DNA of 64,000 nucleotides, taken from contig CAKPOE010000007.1 in NCBI GenBank assembly GCA_934169745.1, positions 13,003 to 77,002 on the forward strand, written 5' to 3'. Positions within the stretch are counted from its first letter, which is position 1. Each line of letters opens with the position of its first letter. Under the pieces are notes generated by a model. The model did not search any database. It was given only the letters and a program-made list of their open reading frames with translations, and was not told where the DNA came from. A program made the position numbers and the translations under genes. Below, piece by piece: positions 18,857 through 28,882 of this stretch. Source of the stretch: an uncultured Clostridia bacterium (GTDB lineage Bacteria; Bacillota; Clostridia; TANB77; UBA1234).

Positions 18857-18921
18857 ATGAACTGCTATTGTTAAATGGAGAAAGTGTATAAATACATAGG
18901 GAAGGACGAGTTTAAGAGTAG

Positions 18922-19134
18922 ATGAAATATGTGGGAGTTAAGGAAGTTTTGAAAGCTGTTAGAAACAATGATGTTTCAAAAGTATATATTGGTAAAGATG
19001 CTGAAACTCACGTGTTAACGGAATTGATTACTTCTTGTAACGAAAAGAATATAGAAATAGTCGAGATTGAGACTATGCAAAAATTGGGCGAGATGGCTGG
19101 TATCGAAGTTAAAGCAGCTACTGCCGCAGAATAA
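18922..19134 (+). CDS. L7Ae/YbxF-like RNA-binding protein
   Basis: A 70-aa member of the L7Ae/L30e family, recognised from VGVKEVLKAVRNNDVSKVYIGKDA and the LITSCNEKNIEIVE block. Family members bind kink-turns; in Bacillus the paralogue YbxF/RplGB sits just before rpsL, exactly as here. Its own promoter lies upstream and rpsL follows after 68 bases, so it probably heads the str operon. The ribosome site GGGAAGGA is distant (about 16 bases), so initiation may be weak. Confidence 0.88.
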   Translation: MKYVGVKEVLKAVRNNDVSKVYIGKDAETHVLTELITSCNEKNIEIVEIETMQKLGEMAGIEVKAATAAE

Positions 19135-19202
19135 GTTTGAATGGTGGCTGATCCCACTGTCAATATATTTATATTATATTTCAAGGAGGTGAATTAAAAG
19201 AA

Positions 19203-19616
19203 ATGCCAACAATTAATCAATTAGTAAAACAAGGAAGAAAAGACAAGACAACTAAATCAAAAGCTCCAGCTTTACAAAAAGGTTATAACTCTAAGCTTAA
19301 GAAAGTAACAAACCAAGCTGCACCACAAAAGAGAGGAGTTTGTACAGTAGTTAAAACAACTACACCTAAAAAGCCAAACTCAGCTTTAAGAAAGGTTGCA
19401 AGGGTTAGATTAACAAACACTCAAGAAGTTACTGCTTACATCCCAGGAATTGGACACAACCTACAAGAGCACAGTGTTGTATTAATCAGAGGAGGAAGAG
19501 TAAAAGATCTTCCAGGTGTTCGTTACCATATCATTAGAGGAACACTTGATACTGCCGGCGTTAAGGAAAGACAACAAGGTAGATCAAGATATGGAGCTAA
19601 GAGGTCTAAAAAATAA
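19203..19616 (+). CDS. rpsL: Ribosomal protein S12
   Basis: A component of the decoding centre of the 30S subunit. 137 aa, with the conserved blocks [28 protein letters not shown] and [17 protein letters not shown]. The streptomycin-relevant lysine of TTPKKPNSA is the wild-type Lys. AAGGAGGTG sits ahead of the ATG. It is second in the L7Ae-rpsL-rpsG-fusA-tuf cluster. Confidence 0.97.
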   Translation: MPTINQLVKQGRKDKTTKSKAPALQKGYNSKLKKVTNQAAPQKRGVCTVVKTTTPKKPNSALRKVARVRLTNTQEVTAYIPGIGHNLQEHSVVLIRGGRVKDLPGVRYHIIRGTLDTAGVKERQQGRSRYGAKRSKK

Positions 19617-19648
19617 TTCAAATCATTGAATTAAAAGACTGATTTAGG

Positions 19649-19725
19649 AAGTGCTTTTAATATATATAGAAATTTTTAAAAATGATATACATATCAGAAA
19701 GCACTTACGGAAAGCGAAAGCTTTC
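19649..19725 (+). promoter_or_regulatory. Structured rpsL-rpsG intercistronic region
   Basis: Two hairpins: AAGTGCTTT (19649) with AAAGCACTT (19698), then GAAAGC with GCTTTC capped by a GAAA tetraloop (19710-19725). In Escherichia coli the S12-S7 gap binds S7 for feedback control. A similar role here is inference. Confidence 0.45.
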
Positions 19726-19782
19726 AGAGTACCTTAGTATGCGAATTACGTGTACAAAGAAATAAAAAAGGAGGGAAGAATA

Positions 19783-20253
19783 GTGCCAAGAAAAGGTTAT
19801 GTTGCAAAGAGAGAAGTATTACCAGATCCTCTATATAACAGTAAGTTAGTTACTAAATTAATTAACAATGTTATGGAAGATGGTAAGAAGACAGTTGCTC
19901 AAAAGATAGTATATGATGCGTTTGATATAGTTAAAGAAAAAACTGGTAAAGAACCATTAGCTGCTTTTGAAGAAGCGATGAATAATATTATGCCTGTACT
20001 TGAAGTTAAAGCTAGAAGAGTAGGTGGAGCCACATATCAAGTTCCAATGGAAATTAGAGCTGAGAGAAGACAAGCATTAGGCTTAAGATGGTTAGTTAGA
20101 TATTCAAGAGAACGTAATGAAAAGACAATGAAAGAAAAATTAGCTAACGAAATCATGGATGCAATCAACGGAATGGGTGGAGCCTTCAAGAAGAAGGAAG
20201 ATACTCATAAGATGGCTGAAGCAAACAGAGCTTTTGCTCATTATCGTTGGTAA
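19783..20253 (+). CDS. rpsG: Ribosomal protein S7
   Basis: Nucleates assembly of the 30S head. With the GTG start the protein is 156 aa and begins [20 protein letters not shown], the family consensus; AAGGAGGG lies eight bases before it. A longer frame starting at 19750 would run through the ribosome site and is rejected. Conserved blocks [11 protein letters not shown] and LANEIMDA are present. Confidence 0.97.
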   Translation: MPRKGYVAKREVLPDPLYNSKLVTKLINNVMEDGKKTVAQKIVYDAFDIVKEKTGKEPLAAFEEAMNNIMPVLEVKARRVGGATYQVPMEIRAERRQALGLRWLVRYSRERNEKTMKEKLANEIMDAINGMGGAFKKKEDTHKMAEANRAFAHYRW

Positions 20254-20342
20254 TCAGCGAATACATCATACGGTGTATTGAAATTAGAACAATTGTAAAT
20301 AATGTTTTATACAAACAAGAATAAAGAGAAGGAGGAAATATT

Positions 20343-22430
20343 GTGGCAACCGGAAGACAATTTTCGCTAGAAAATACAAGAAATATAGGAATAATGGCTC
20401 ACATTGATGCTGGTAAAACAACAACAACTGAGAGAATATTGTTCTATACAGGTAAGACACATAAAATCGGTGAAGTTCACGATGGTGCAGCTACTATGGA
20501 CTGGATGGTTCAAGAGCAAGAAAGAGGTATAACAATTACTTCTGCTGCAACTACATGTTTCTGGAAGAATAATAGAATTAATATTATTGATACACCAGGA
20601 CACGTTGACTTTACTGTAGAGGTTGAAAGATCTCTTAGAGTATTGGACGGAAGCGTTACGGTATTTTGTGCTAAAGGCGGAGTTCAACCACAATCAGAAA
20701 CAGTTTGGAGACAAGCTGATAAGTATCATGTACCAAGAATGTGCTATGTAAATAAAATGGATACAACTGGTGCTGATTTCTTTAGTTGTGTTGAGCAAAT
20801 GAGAGATAGATTAAAAGCTAATGCTATCCCAGTACAAATTCCAATTGGTGCTGAAGATCAATTCAAAGGTATTGTAGACCTTATTAAAATGAGAGCTTTC
20901 ATTCATAAAGATGATTTAGGAAAAGAAATCGAAGAGACAGATGTTCCTGAAGAATTAAAGGCTAAAGCTGAAGAGTTTAGAGCTCAAATGGTTGAAGCTG
21001 CTGCTGAACAAGATGATGAATTAATGATGAAATATCTTGACGGTGGAGAATTGACACCAGATGAAATCAGAAAAGGTTTAAGAAAAGGTACACTTGATTG
21101 TAAGATTATGCCAGTATGTTGTGGATCTTCATACAAAAACAAGGGTGTTCAAGAATTGCTTGATAATATAATTTATTATATGCCATCACCTCTTGATATT
21201 CCTGCTATTAAAGGTGTAAACCCAGATACAGGTGAAGAAGAAGATAGAAAACCTTCTGATGAAGAGCCATTTGCAGCATTAGCATTCAAGATTGCTACTG
21301 ATCCATTCGTTGGAAAGCTTTGCTTCTTTAGAGTATATTCTGGTACTTTGGAAACAGGTACAACAGTTTTGAACTCTAATAAAGATAAGAAAGAAAGATT
21401 TGGTAGAATACTATTAATGCATTCAAACCATAGAGAAGATATTGATAAAGTATATGCTGGAGATATCGCAGCTGCAGTTGGACTAAAAGATGTTACAACT
21501 GGTGAATCACTTTGTGATCCTGCTCATCCAATCGTACTTGAATCAATGGAATTCCCAGAGCCAGTTATTTCAGTAGCTATTGAGCCTAAGACAAAAGCTG
21601 ACCAAGAAAAAATGGGTATCGCTCTTTCAAAACTTGCTGAAGAAGATCCAACATTTAAAACATATACAAACCAAGAAACTGGTCAAACTATTATTTCTGG
21701 TATGGGTGAGTTACACCTAGATATCATTGTTGATAGATTGAAGAGAGAATTCAAGGTTGAATGTAACGTTGGTGCTCCACAAGTTGCATACAAAGAGACA
21801 ATTAGAAATAAAGTTAAAGCTCAAGGTAAGTTTATTAGACAATCTGGTGGTAAAGGACAATACGGTGACGTATGGCTAGAACTTGAACCATTAGAGCCTG
21901 GTAAAGGAATTGAATTCGAGAGCAAAATCGTTGGTGGTGCTGTTCCTAAGGAATACATTAAACCAACAGAAGATGGATTTAGAGAAGCTTGTAATACAGG
22001 TATTATTGCTGGTTACCCAGTAGTAGACGTAAAAGCAACATTAGTTGATGGTTCTTACCATGAAGTTGACTCTTCAGAAATGGCCTTCAAGATTGCTGCT
22101 TCTATGGCTTTCAAAGAAGCTTGCAAGCAAGCTAAACCAGTTCTTCTAGAACCTATAATGAGAGTTGAAATTGTAGTTCCAGAAGAATACATGGGTGATG
22201 TAATCGGTGACGTAAACTCAAGAAGAGGTAGACTAGAAGGTATGGAAGCAAAAAACGGAATGCAACACATTCATTGCTTCATCCCACTATCTGAAATGTT
22301 TGGTTATGCAACTGATTTAAGATCTAGAACACAAGGTAGAGGAACATATTCTATGGAACCAAGCCATAACGAGGAAGTTCCAAAGTCAGTTCTAGAAGCT
22401 ATCACAGCTCAAAGAGCAAAACAACAATAA
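20343..22430 (+). CDS. fusA: Elongation factor G
   Basis: A 695-aa translocase GTPase. G1 [19 protein letters not shown], switch-[11 protein letters not shown] and G4 NKMD are all present, with domain [18 protein letters not shown] and the C-terminal domain V. The start is GTG after GAGAAGGAGG. Codon use is typical of highly expressed genes. It couples GTP hydrolysis to tRNA-mRNA movement, and with RRF recycles ribosomes. Confidence 0.98.
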   Translation: MATGRQFSLENTRNIGIMAHIDAGKTTTTERILFYTGKTHKIGEVHDGAATMDWMVQEQERGITITSAATTCFWKNNRINIIDTPGHVDFTVEVERSLRVLDGSVTVFCAKGGVQPQSETVWRQADKYHVPRMCYVNKMDTTGADFFSCVEQMRDRLKANAIPVQIPIGAEDQFKGIVDLIKMRAFIHKDDLGKEIEETDVPEELKAKAEEFRAQMVEAAAEQDDELMMKYLDGGELTPDEIRKGLRKGTLDCKIMPVCCGSSYKNKGVQELLDNIIYYMPSPLDIPAIKGVNPDTGEEEDRKPSDEEPFAALAFKIATDPFVGKLCFFRVYSGTLETGTTVLNSNKDKKERFGRILLMHSNHREDIDKVYAGDIAAAVGLKDVTTGESLCDPAHPIVLESMEFPEPVISVAIEPKTKADQEKMGIALSKLAEEDPTFKTYTNQETGQTIISGMGELHLDIIVDRLKREFKVECNVGAPQVAYKETIRNKVKAQGKFIRQSGGKGQYGDVWLELEPLEPGKGIEFESKIVGGAVPKEYIKPTEDGFREACNTGIIAGYPVVDVKATLVDGSYHEVDSSEMAFKIAASMAFKEACKQAKPVLLEPIMRVEIVVPEEYMGDVIGDVNSRRGRLEGMEAKNGMQHIHCFIPLSEMFGYATDLRSRTQGRGTYSMEPSHNEEVPKSVLEAITAQRAKQQ

Positions 22431-22459
22431 TTCTTGTGGTACAAAATTTGATTTGTATA

Positions 22460-22488
22460 TTGCAAAATTATTGAAAATTCTGTAAAAT
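22460..22488 (+). promoter_or_regulatory. Internal promoter for tuf
   Basis: TTGCAA, 17 bases, TAAAAT in the fusA-tuf gap; would allow extra tuf expression. Confidence 0.5.
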
Positions 22489-22554
22489 GAATTATGCAAA
22501 AATGATATTAAAATTCAAAAATATATAAAATAAAATTTAAAGGAGGAAATTTAA

Positions 22555-23754
22555 ATGGCTAAAGAGACATTCGTAAGAAACAAACCACACGTTAATATTG
22601 GTACAATTGGTCACGTTGACCATGGTAAGACAACATTAACAGCTGCTATTACAAAGTATTTATCATTAAAAGGAGAAGCTGAATTCAAAGCATACGATCA
22701 AATCGATGGTGCTCCAGAAGAAAGAGCTAGAGGTATTACAATTAATACAGCTCACGTTGAATATGAAACAGAAAAGAGACATTATGCTCACGTTGACTGC
22801 CCAGGACACGCTGACTATGTTAAAAACATGATCACAGGTGCTGCTCAAATGGACGGTGCTATCCTAGTTGTATCTGCAGCTGATGGCCCAATGCCACAAA
22901 CAAGAGAACATATCCTTCTTGCTAGACAAGTAGGCGTTCCATATATCGTAGTATTCTTAAATAAATGCGATATGGTTGATGATCCAGAATTATTAGAGTT
23001 AGTAGAAATGGAAGTTAGAGAATTATTATCTAAATATGATTTCCCAGGTGATACAACTCCAATTATCAAAGGTTCTGCATTAAAAGCATTGGAAGCTCCA
23101 AATGATCCTAATGCTCCAGAATATGCATGCATTAAAGAATTGATGGATACAATTGACGAATATATCCCAACACCAGAAAGACCAATCGACCAACCATTCC
23201 TAATGCCAGTTGAAGACGTATTCACAATTACTGGTAGAGGAACAGTTGCAACAGGTAGAGTTGAGAGAGGTGTTGTTAAACTTCAAGACGAAGTTGAAAT
23301 CGTTGGTATCGCTCATGAAACAAAGAAAACTGTTGTTACAGGTGTTGAAATGTTCAGAAAGCTTCTAGATCAAGCTGAAGCTGGTGATAACATTGGTGTT
23401 CTTTTAAGAGGTATTCAAAGAAATGAAATCGAAAGAGGACAAGTATTAGCTAAACCAGGAACAATTCATCCACATACAAAATTCAAAGGTCAAGTATACG
23501 TATTAACTAAAGAAGAGGGTGGAAGACATACACCATTCTTCAACAACTACAGACCACAATTCTACTTCAGAACAACTGACGTTACAGGTGTTGTTCAATT
23601 ACCAGCAGGAACAGAAATGGTTATGCCTGGTGATAACATCACAATGGACATCGAATTAATCACTCCAATCGCTATTGAAGTTGGATTAAAATTCGCTATC
23701 CGTGAGGGTGGTAGAACAGTTGGAGCTGGTATCGTTACAGAGATCGCTCAATAA
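22555..23754 (+). CDS. tuf: Elongation factor Tu
   Basis: 399 aa. [15 protein letters not shown] (G1), [14 protein letters not shown] (switch I), [12 protein letters not shown] (switch II) and NKCD (G4) are complete. It delivers aminoacyl-tRNA to the ribosomal A site. The AAAGGAGG ribosome site is ideal and the codon choice strongly biased. It is followed by a terminator, so it closes the str operon. Confidence 0.98.
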   Translation: MAKETFVRNKPHVNIGTIGHVDHGKTTLTAAITKYLSLKGEAEFKAYDQIDGAPEERARGITINTAHVEYETEKRHYAHVDCPGHADYVKNMITGAAQMDGAILVVSAADGPMPQTREHILLARQVGVPYIVVFLNKCDMVDDPELLELVEMEVRELLSKYDFPGDTTPIIKGSALKALEAPNDPNAPEYACIKELMDTIDEYIPTPERPIDQPFLMPVEDVFTITGRGTVATGRVERGVVKLQDEVEIVGIAHETKKTVVTGVEMFRKLLDQAEAGDNIGVLLRGIQRNEIERGQVLAKPGTIHPHTKFKGQVYVLTKEEGGRHTPFFNNYRPQFYFRTTDVTGVVQLPAGTEMVMPGDNITMDIELITPIAIEVGLKFAIREGGRTVGAGIVTEIAQ

Positions 23755-23769
23755 TAATTGTTGAAAAGT

Positions 23770-23796
23770 ATGACGGCATTTATGCCGTCATTTTTT
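23770..23796 (+). terminator. tuf/str operon terminator
   Basis: ATGACGGCAT and ATGCCGTCAT form a 10-bp stem with a 2-nt minimal loop, then TTTTTT. Confidence 0.88.
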
Positions 23797-23801
23797 ATGC
23801 A

Positions 23802-23879
23802 AAAATGAACGATTTTCCGGCAGCCACTTTTTCGTTCATTTTCGAACAATTTTCCGGCTGCCTCTTTTTCGTTCATTTT
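23802..23879 (+). repeat. Two near-identical 33-bp direct repeats that also form hairpins
   Basis: Copies at about 23806-23838 and 23843-23875 share GAAC-AATTTTCCGGC-GCC-CTTTTTCGTTCA with a few substitutions. Each copy has GAACGA-type and TCGTTC-type ends; in the first the stem reaches 11 bp (AAAATGAACGA/TCGTTCATTTT). The core CAATTTTCCGGCT also occurs in the long hairpin at 10.3 kb. Confidence 0.65.
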
Positions 23880-23908
23880 TCTATTGTGTAAATTGTATGT
23901 GTTTGATA

Positions 23909-23937
23909 TTGCATTTGTTAAATGGTTGTATTATAAT
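23909..23937 (+). promoter_or_regulatory. Promoter for plsX-acpP
   Basis: TTGCAT, 17 bases, TATAAT, with a leader of about 95 bases. No FapR-like operator was seen. Confidence 0.6.
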
Positions 23938-24039
23938 TCTCTATTGTATGTACGATATGGTCAGAGATGTTTAAAAAGTATAATATATGTAGTAGAATAA
24001 TCATATATCTGTATTAAAGTACAGATGAAAGGAGATAAT

Positions 24040-25053
24040 ATGAAAATATTATTGGACGTCATGGGCGGTGACTATGCTCCAGATGAAATGATTAAAGGTG
24101 CTGTTGATGCAGCGGATGGTTTGGAGTCGGAAAAGATTATCTTAATTGGTAATGAAAAGACAATAAAAGAAAAAGTCAAAGAAATATATGGTAAAGATGA
24201 TATTTCTGATGTAAATCACAAGCTGGTTATAAAAAATGCAACAGAGGTTATTACAAACGAAGAATCGCCTACGGAAGCAATAAAACACAAAAAAGATGCA
24301 TCGATGGTTGTGGGTTTTCAAATGCTTAAAGATGGTGAAGGAGATGTTTTAGTTTCAGCCGGAAGTACAGGAGCCTTTATGGCGGGTGGACTTTTAAAGG
24401 TTGGCAGAATTAAAGGCATCGATAGACCAGCTCTTTGTCCTATGCTTCCTACTTATGATGGAAAGGGCTTTATGCTTATTGATTCTGGCGCAAACACGAA
24501 CTGCAGACCGATAAATTTATTGCAATTTGCGGAGATGGGTTCAATTTACATGAAGCAAGTCTTTGGAAGAGAAAATCCTAAAATTGGACTTCTTAACATT
24601 GGTGCAGAAGAGGGCAAAGGAAATGATCTCCTAAAAGAGTCTTATGTAAGACTACAGGAGGACAGCAAAGTTGATTTTTATGGTAATATTGAAGGTAGAT
24701 ATATTTTTGATGGAGATGTTGATGTTGTTGTTACAGATGGACTTACAGGAAATGTTACTTTAAAAACAGTTGAAGGAATGGGTGCAACAGTAAATAAGAT
24801 GTTAAAAGAGGAACTTTTAAGAAATCCTTGGACGAAGTTCTTGTCGCTTTTATTAAAGCCGGCATTAAAAAGTTTTAAGAAAAGAATGGATTATAGTGAA
24901 TATGGTGGAGCGCTTCTTTTGGGAATAAATAAGCCTATGGTTAAGTGTCACGGAAGCGCAAAAGCAAAGCTTGTAAAGATTACATTAAAACAAGCAGAAG
25001 ATTTTGCAAAGAACAAAGTGGTAGAAACTATAAAAGAAAATATTGACAAATAA
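24040..25053 (+). CDS. plsX: Phosphate acyltransferase PlsX
   Basis: Converts acyl-ACP to acyl-phosphate, the first step of Gram-positive phospholipid synthesis, at the membrane surface. 337 aa starting MKILLDVMGGDYAPDE. I chose this ATG because AAAGGAGAT lies just before it, inside the five-codon longer frame. Conserved blocks: GSTGAFMAGGLLKVGRIKGI, LIDSGANTNCRP, NIGAEEGKGN and VVVTDGLTGNVTLK. It is followed by acpP and rnc, a common Firmicute order. Confidence 0.96.
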   Translation: MKILLDVMGGDYAPDEMIKGAVDAADGLESEKIILIGNEKTIKEKVKEIYGKDDISDVNHKLVIKNATEVITNEESPTEAIKHKKDASMVVGFQMLKDGEGDVLVSAGSTGAFMAGGLLKVGRIKGIDRPALCPMLPTYDGKGFMLIDSGANTNCRPINLLQFAEMGSIYMKQVFGRENPKIGLLNIGAEEGKGNDLLKESYVRLQEDSKVDFYGNIEGRYIFDGDVDVVVTDGLTGNVTLKTVEGMGATVNKMLKEELLRNPWTKFLSLLLKPALKSFKKRMDYSEYGGALLLGINKPMVKCHGSAKAKLVKITLKQAEDFAKNKVVETIKENIDK

Positions 25054-25111
25054 TAAATTATATAATATTGTTATTCTATGAGCAGTAGAAAACAAAAGAA
25101 GGGGGGCATTT

Positions 25112-25354
25112 TTGGTGAATCCAGATGCAATTTTAGAAAAAGTAAAAGAGGTTATTGTTGACCAATTAGGCGTTGAAGAAGATATTATCAAATTAGATAC
25201 ATCTTTTATTGATGATTTAGGAGCTGATTCTTTGGATATAGTTGAATTGATTATGTCTTTAGAAGAAGAATTTGATATACAAATACCTGATGGTGATGCT
25301 GAGAAAATCTCAACTGTTGGAGACGTTGTAGAATACATTAAAAATAATCAATAG
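25112..25354 (+). CDS. acpP: Acyl carrier protein
   Basis: Carries growing fatty acyl chains on a phosphopantetheine attached to the Ser of [16 protein letters not shown]. The length of about 80 aa is normal. The start is TTG at 25112 or the next codon GTG at 25115; both lie 5-8 bases after GGGGGGC, and the sequence does not decide. It sits between plsX and rnc and is followed by a terminator. Confidence 0.96.
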   Translation: MVNPDAILEKVKEVIVDQLGVEEDIIKLDTSFIDDLGADSLDIVELIMSLEEEFDIQIPDGDAEKISTVGDVVEYIKNNQ

Positions 25355-25363
25355 TAATTTATA

Positions 25364-25388
25364 AAAGAGCGAGTATTCCGCTCTTTTT
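25364..25388 (+). terminator. acpP terminator
   Basis: AAAGAGCG and CGCTCTTT with a 7-nt loop, ending in TTTTT. Confidence 0.8.
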
Positions 25389-25419
25389 GATTATCTAGTG
25401 TAGAAGATGAGGTAGAAGT

Positions 25420-26079
25420 ATGAATATTGAACAAGAAATAAATTATGAATTTAGAGATAAGTCTTTAATCGAAAATGCAATGACGCATACATCGTTTGCC
25501 AACGAAAACAAAGGAATGGAAAGCAATGAAAGGGTAGAGTTTCTTGGCGATGCTGTTTTAGAACTTATTTCAAGTGAGTATCTTTTTAAAACATATCCAA
25601 ATTTATCTGAAGGAGTTATGACAAAAACTCGTGCGTATGCAGTATGTGAAGCCTCTTTGGTTAAGGTTGCGAAAAAATATCATTTTGAGAACTATATTAA
25701 ACTTGGAAAGTGTGAAACTGCTAATAATGAAGAATGTAAGCCTTCAATTTTGGCAGATAGTGTGGAGGCCGTTATTGGAGCCATTTTTATGGATAGCGGA
25801 TATGAAGAAGCTAAAAGGTTCATTCTTCCAAATATCATTACTTTTATTGAAGAGTGTGTGAAGGGCGGAAATAAGGACTATAAAACGAAGTTGCAAGAAA
25901 AATTGCAAGTGCATGGTGATGTGAAGATAGAATATAAGCTTGTGGAAGAAAAAGGCGCTGAACATGACAGAGTTTTCGTTGTGGAAGTTTATTGTAATGA
26001 TAAAAAACTTGGTCGCGGTGAAGGAAAAAATAAAAAAGAAGCTGAGATGGAAGCAGCAAGAGAGGCACTGGAAGCATAA
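25420..26079 (+). CDS. rnc: Ribonuclease III
   Basis: Cleaves double-stranded RNA, including rRNA precursors. 219 aa. The signature ERVEFLGDAVLEL gives catalytic Glu40 and Asp44. The second acidic pair is Asp113 and Glu116 in LADSVEAVIGAIF. The C-terminal dsRNA-binding domain (DYKTKLQEKLQ to EAEMEAAREALE) is complete. The ribosome site is AGGTAG before ATG. A terminator follows. Confidence 0.96.
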   Translation: MNIEQEINYEFRDKSLIENAMTHTSFANENKGMESNERVEFLGDAVLELISSEYLFKTYPNLSEGVMTKTRAYAVCEASLVKVAKKYHFENYIKLGKCETANNEECKPSILADSVEAVIGAIFMDSGYEEAKRFILPNIITFIEECVKGGNKDYKTKLQEKLQVHGDVKIEYKLVEEKGAEHDRVFVVEVYCNDKKLGRGEGKNKKEAEMEAAREALEA

Positions 26080-26084
26080 ATGAG

Positions 26085-26117
26085 AAAAATACCAATAACA
26101 TATTGGTATTTTTTTTT
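26085..26117 (+). terminator. rnc terminator
   Basis: AAAAATACCAATA and TATTGGTATTTTT around ACA, then a long T-run. Confidence 0.9.
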
Positions 26118-26152
26118 CGTTATGGTACAATAAATTCATAGGAGTGATAAAT

Positions 26153-27244
26153 TTGAAAAATGTACTTATATCAGGGTATTATGGATTTAATAATACTGGA
26201 GATGAGGCTATGATAGAGACTATGTCTATTTTGCTTGCAAAAAGAAATTATGGTCTTATAGTGCTTTCATCAAATCCAGAAAAAACTAAGGAGTTATATA
26301 ATGTACAGGCTTATGATAGGTATAAGCTTATGGATGTTATAAAGGCGATTAAAAAAGCTGATATTGTTGTAAGTGGCGGTGGAACATTGTTTCAAGATAT
26401 TACGAGTAAGAAAAGTATTTGGTACTATCTTGGAATAGTTAAGCTTGCTAAATTACTTGGTAAAAAGGTTTGTGTTGCATATCAAGGAATGGGTCCTATT
26501 GATACAAAATTATACAGAAACATGACAAAGCAAACCCTGAATGGAAAATTTGTTAAACTTGTTGCTTTGAGAGATAAAAATGCTATTGAATATGCAAAAG
26601 AGATAGGTATAAAAGAAGAGAAAATTTCGTTTTCATCTGATATGGTGTTTATGATGCAGCCTCCAGCAAAAGAACGTTCCATGAAGATTTTAAAAGACAA
26701 TTTGCATGGATATGTTGATGGTCAGAAGCTTATTGGACTTTCGGTACGTGAATGGAAAGACAAAGATAGGACCGATTTGTTTGCCGAGCTTGCTGATAAA
26801 CTTGTGGAAAAATACGATGCAAGGATTGTATTCTTTCCTTTTCATAAACCAAAAGATGCAGAGATAAGTAAGATTATTATGCATAAGATGAAGCATGAAG
26901 ATGCGACAACATTGATACCGAATAGATATTTACCATCGGAGATACTTGGCACGATGGGGCTTATGAATGTTAATATAGGAGTGAGATTACATTCGCTTGT
27001 TTTCTCAGCGGTGATGAATGTTCCAACAATAGGGATATCTTATGATCCAAAAATAGACGGCTTTTTAGAAATGATAAATATGACACCAGTGTGCACTTAT
27101 GAGGATATTTCGGTTGATAAACTTTTTGAGCATGCCTGCAGGTTTATTGATGGAGAAAGAGTTGACTATACAGATAAGATTGCAGAATTCAAACGTATCG
27201 GTGAGGAAACATTGGATAGAATAATAGAAGAAATAGAAAAATAA
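26153..27244 (+). CDS. csaB: CsaB-like polysaccharide pyruvyl transferase
   Basis: 363 aa. It adds pyruvate ketals to a wall polysaccharide, the ligand for SLH-domain proteins in many Firmicutes. The N-terminal block ISGYYGFNNTGDEAMIE, SGGGTLFQDITSKKS and the late GVRLHSLVFSAVMNVPTIGI match the family. I chose TTG because AGGAG lies eight bases before it; the earlier in-frame GTG overlaps that site. Presence of CsaB predicts SLH-anchored surface proteins elsewhere in the genome. Confidence 0.88.
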   Translation: MKNVLISGYYGFNNTGDEAMIETMSILLAKRNYGLIVLSSNPEKTKELYNVQAYDRYKLMDVIKAIKKADIVVSGGGTLFQDITSKKSIWYYLGIVKLAKLLGKKVCVAYQGMGPIDTKLYRNMTKQTLNGKFVKLVALRDKNAIEYAKEIGIKEEKISFSSDMVFMMQPPAKERSMKILKDNLHGYVDGQKLIGLSVREWKDKDRTDLFAELADKLVEKYDARIVFFPFHKPKDAEISKIIMHKMKHEDATTLIPNRYLPSEILGTMGLMNVNIGVRLHSLVFSAVMNVPTIGISYDPKIDGFLEMINMTPVCTYEDISVDKLFEHACRFIDGERVDYTDKIAEFKRIGEETLDRIIEEIEK

Positions 27245-27255
27245 GGATGAGATAA

Positions 27256-28083
27256 ATGAAGAATAAAGTTTTGAAATATGTTTTAGCGATTTTGGGTGGA
27301 GCAATTGTTGGTTTAGGGACGGGATGGATACTGTTACCATTAAAGCTTTCAACAGGAGGCTTTAGCGGAATTGCTACACTTGTACATTACTTATTTAATG
27401 TTCCAGCTGGAATTGTGACATTGGTACTTAATATACCTTTGTTTTTAGTTGCTATTAAAATGTTGGGAATTCAATACAGTTTTAGAACATTTGCAAGTAT
27501 GCTTTCACTTTCATTAGCACTTACGATTACAGAAAGGTGGAACCCTTTAACATCTGATTTGATTCTTGCATCTATTTTTGGAGGAGCAATAATTGGTGTT
27601 GGATTGGCACTTTCTCTGAGAGGGGAAGCTACAACTGGTGGAACTGACCTCATTGCGAAACTTATACAAGTAAAGAAACCGTATTTGAATTTGGGTGAAA
27701 TACTTTTGATAATTGATGGTTTGATTATTGCGATTTCATCTTTTACATTTGAAAGTATAGAGGTAGCTTTATATTCAGGAATTGCTGTTTTTGTAATGAC
27801 TAAGATAATGGATTTGATTTTGGAAGGTGGAGGATATGCGAAAGCTATGTTTATTATTACTGATAAGGAAGAAGAGATTTCTGAGTATATAATAAACGAA
27901 GTTCAGCGAAGTGCTACTAAAATAGAGGCTCAAGGAATATATTCAAAAAAAGATAAAAACATTTTGTTATGTGTTGCAAATAAAAGAGAAATACCTAAAA
28001 TAAAGAACAAAATAAAAGAAATTGATAGTGGATGTTTTATTATAATTACAACTGTGACAGAGGCTATTGGTACAGGTTTCTAA
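27256..28083 (+). CDS. YitT-family membrane protein (DUF161/DUF2179)
   Basis: 275 aa. Five to six N-terminal hydrophobic segments (first VLAILGGAIVGLGTGWILLP; block STGGFSGIATLVHYLF) are followed by a cytosolic DUF2179 domain starting near GYAKAMFIITDKEEEISEYI. Blocks GLALSLRGEATTGGTDLIAK and YSGIAVFVMTKIMDLILEG are typical. Transport function of this family is unproven. It starts 11 bases after csaB and is probably cotranscribed. Confidence 0.88.
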   Translation: MKNKVLKYVLAILGGAIVGLGTGWILLPLKLSTGGFSGIATLVHYLFNVPAGIVTLVLNIPLFLVAIKMLGIQYSFRTFASMLSLSLALTITERWNPLTSDLILASIFGGAIIGVGLALSLRGEATTGGTDLIAKLIQVKKPYLNLGEILLIIDGLIIAISSFTFESIEVALYSGIAVFVMTKIMDLILEGGGYAKAMFIITDKEEEISEYIINEVQRSATKIEAQGIYSKKDKNILLCVANKREIPKIKNKIKEIDSGCFIIITTVTEAIGTGF

Positions 28084-28099
28084 AGTTTGGAGGTAGATT

Positions 28100-28882
28100 A
28101 TGGATTTGATTAACATTGCAAGAGAAGTACGAAAAGATATTTTATTAGAAATTTATTCAGCTAATTCTGGACACCCAGGTGGTGCACTTTCATGTGCAGA
28201 TATTTTAACAGCAATATATTTTAATTTGATAAATGAAGGAGATAAAGTTGTACTATCGAAAGGTCATGCATCTGCTGCACTATATGCAGTTTTGGCAGAA
28301 AAAGGTTTCTTCGATAAAGAAGAGTTGAGAACTTTTAGAAAATTAGGTAGTAAATTACAAGGCCATCCTTCTTTGTTAAAAACAAATGGTGTTGATGCTT
28401 CAAGTGGTTCATTAGGACAAGGGTTATCAGTCGCAAATGGCATTGCACTTTCATTCAAGTTAGATAAAAAACCTAATCATGTATATGTTGTTCTTGGCGA
28501 TGGCGAAATACAAGAGGGACAAATTTGGGAAGCGGCAATGACAGCCAATCATTATGACTTAAATAATGTGATTGCTTTTTTGGATTATAATAAACTACAA
28601 ATAGATGGAAGCAATGATGAAGTAATGAAAATTGCTCCTGTAAAAGAAAAGTTTAGTGCGTTTGGATGGTATGTTCAAAAAATTGATGGTCACAATTTTG
28701 ATGAGATTATAATGGCAGTTAATAATGCCAAGATACAAAAAAAACCATCTTTAATTATAGCAAACACAATAAAAGGAAAAGGCGTATCGTTTATGGAAAA
28801 TCAAGTTGGCTGGCATGGTAAGGCACCTAATCAAGATGAATACGAAAGAGCCATTAAGGAGGTATGCAATGATTGCAACTAG
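28100..28882 (+). CDS. Transketolase, N-terminal (TPP pyrophosphate-binding) subunit
   Basis: A 260-aa half-transketolase. SANSGHPGGALSCADILTAIYF, LSKGHASAALYAVLAEKGF and the TPP motif GDGEIQEGQIWEAAMTANH with LDYNKLQIDG are clear. It works with the next gene as a two-subunit enzyme that moves two-carbon units between sugar phosphates in the pentose-phosphate pathway. Its end overlaps the start of the partner by 14 bases, which implies translational coupling and equal stoichiometry. Confidence 0.93.
   Translation: MDLINIAREVRKDILLEIYSANSGHPGGALSCADILTAIYFNLINEGDKVVLSKGHASAALYAVLAEKGFFDKEELRTFRKLGSKLQGHPSLLKTNGVDASSGSLGQGLSVANGIALSFKLDKKPNHVYVVLGDGEIQEGQIWEAAMTANHYDLNNVIAFLDYNKLQIDGSNDEVMKIAPVKEKFSAFGWYVQKIDGHNFDEIIMAVNNAKIQKKPSLIIANTIKGKGVSFMENQVGWHGKAPNQDEYERAIKEVCNDCN

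Noticed and set aside
23802..23879. CRISPR array
   Set aside because: Only two repeat copies with almost no spacer; the pattern is tandem hairpins.
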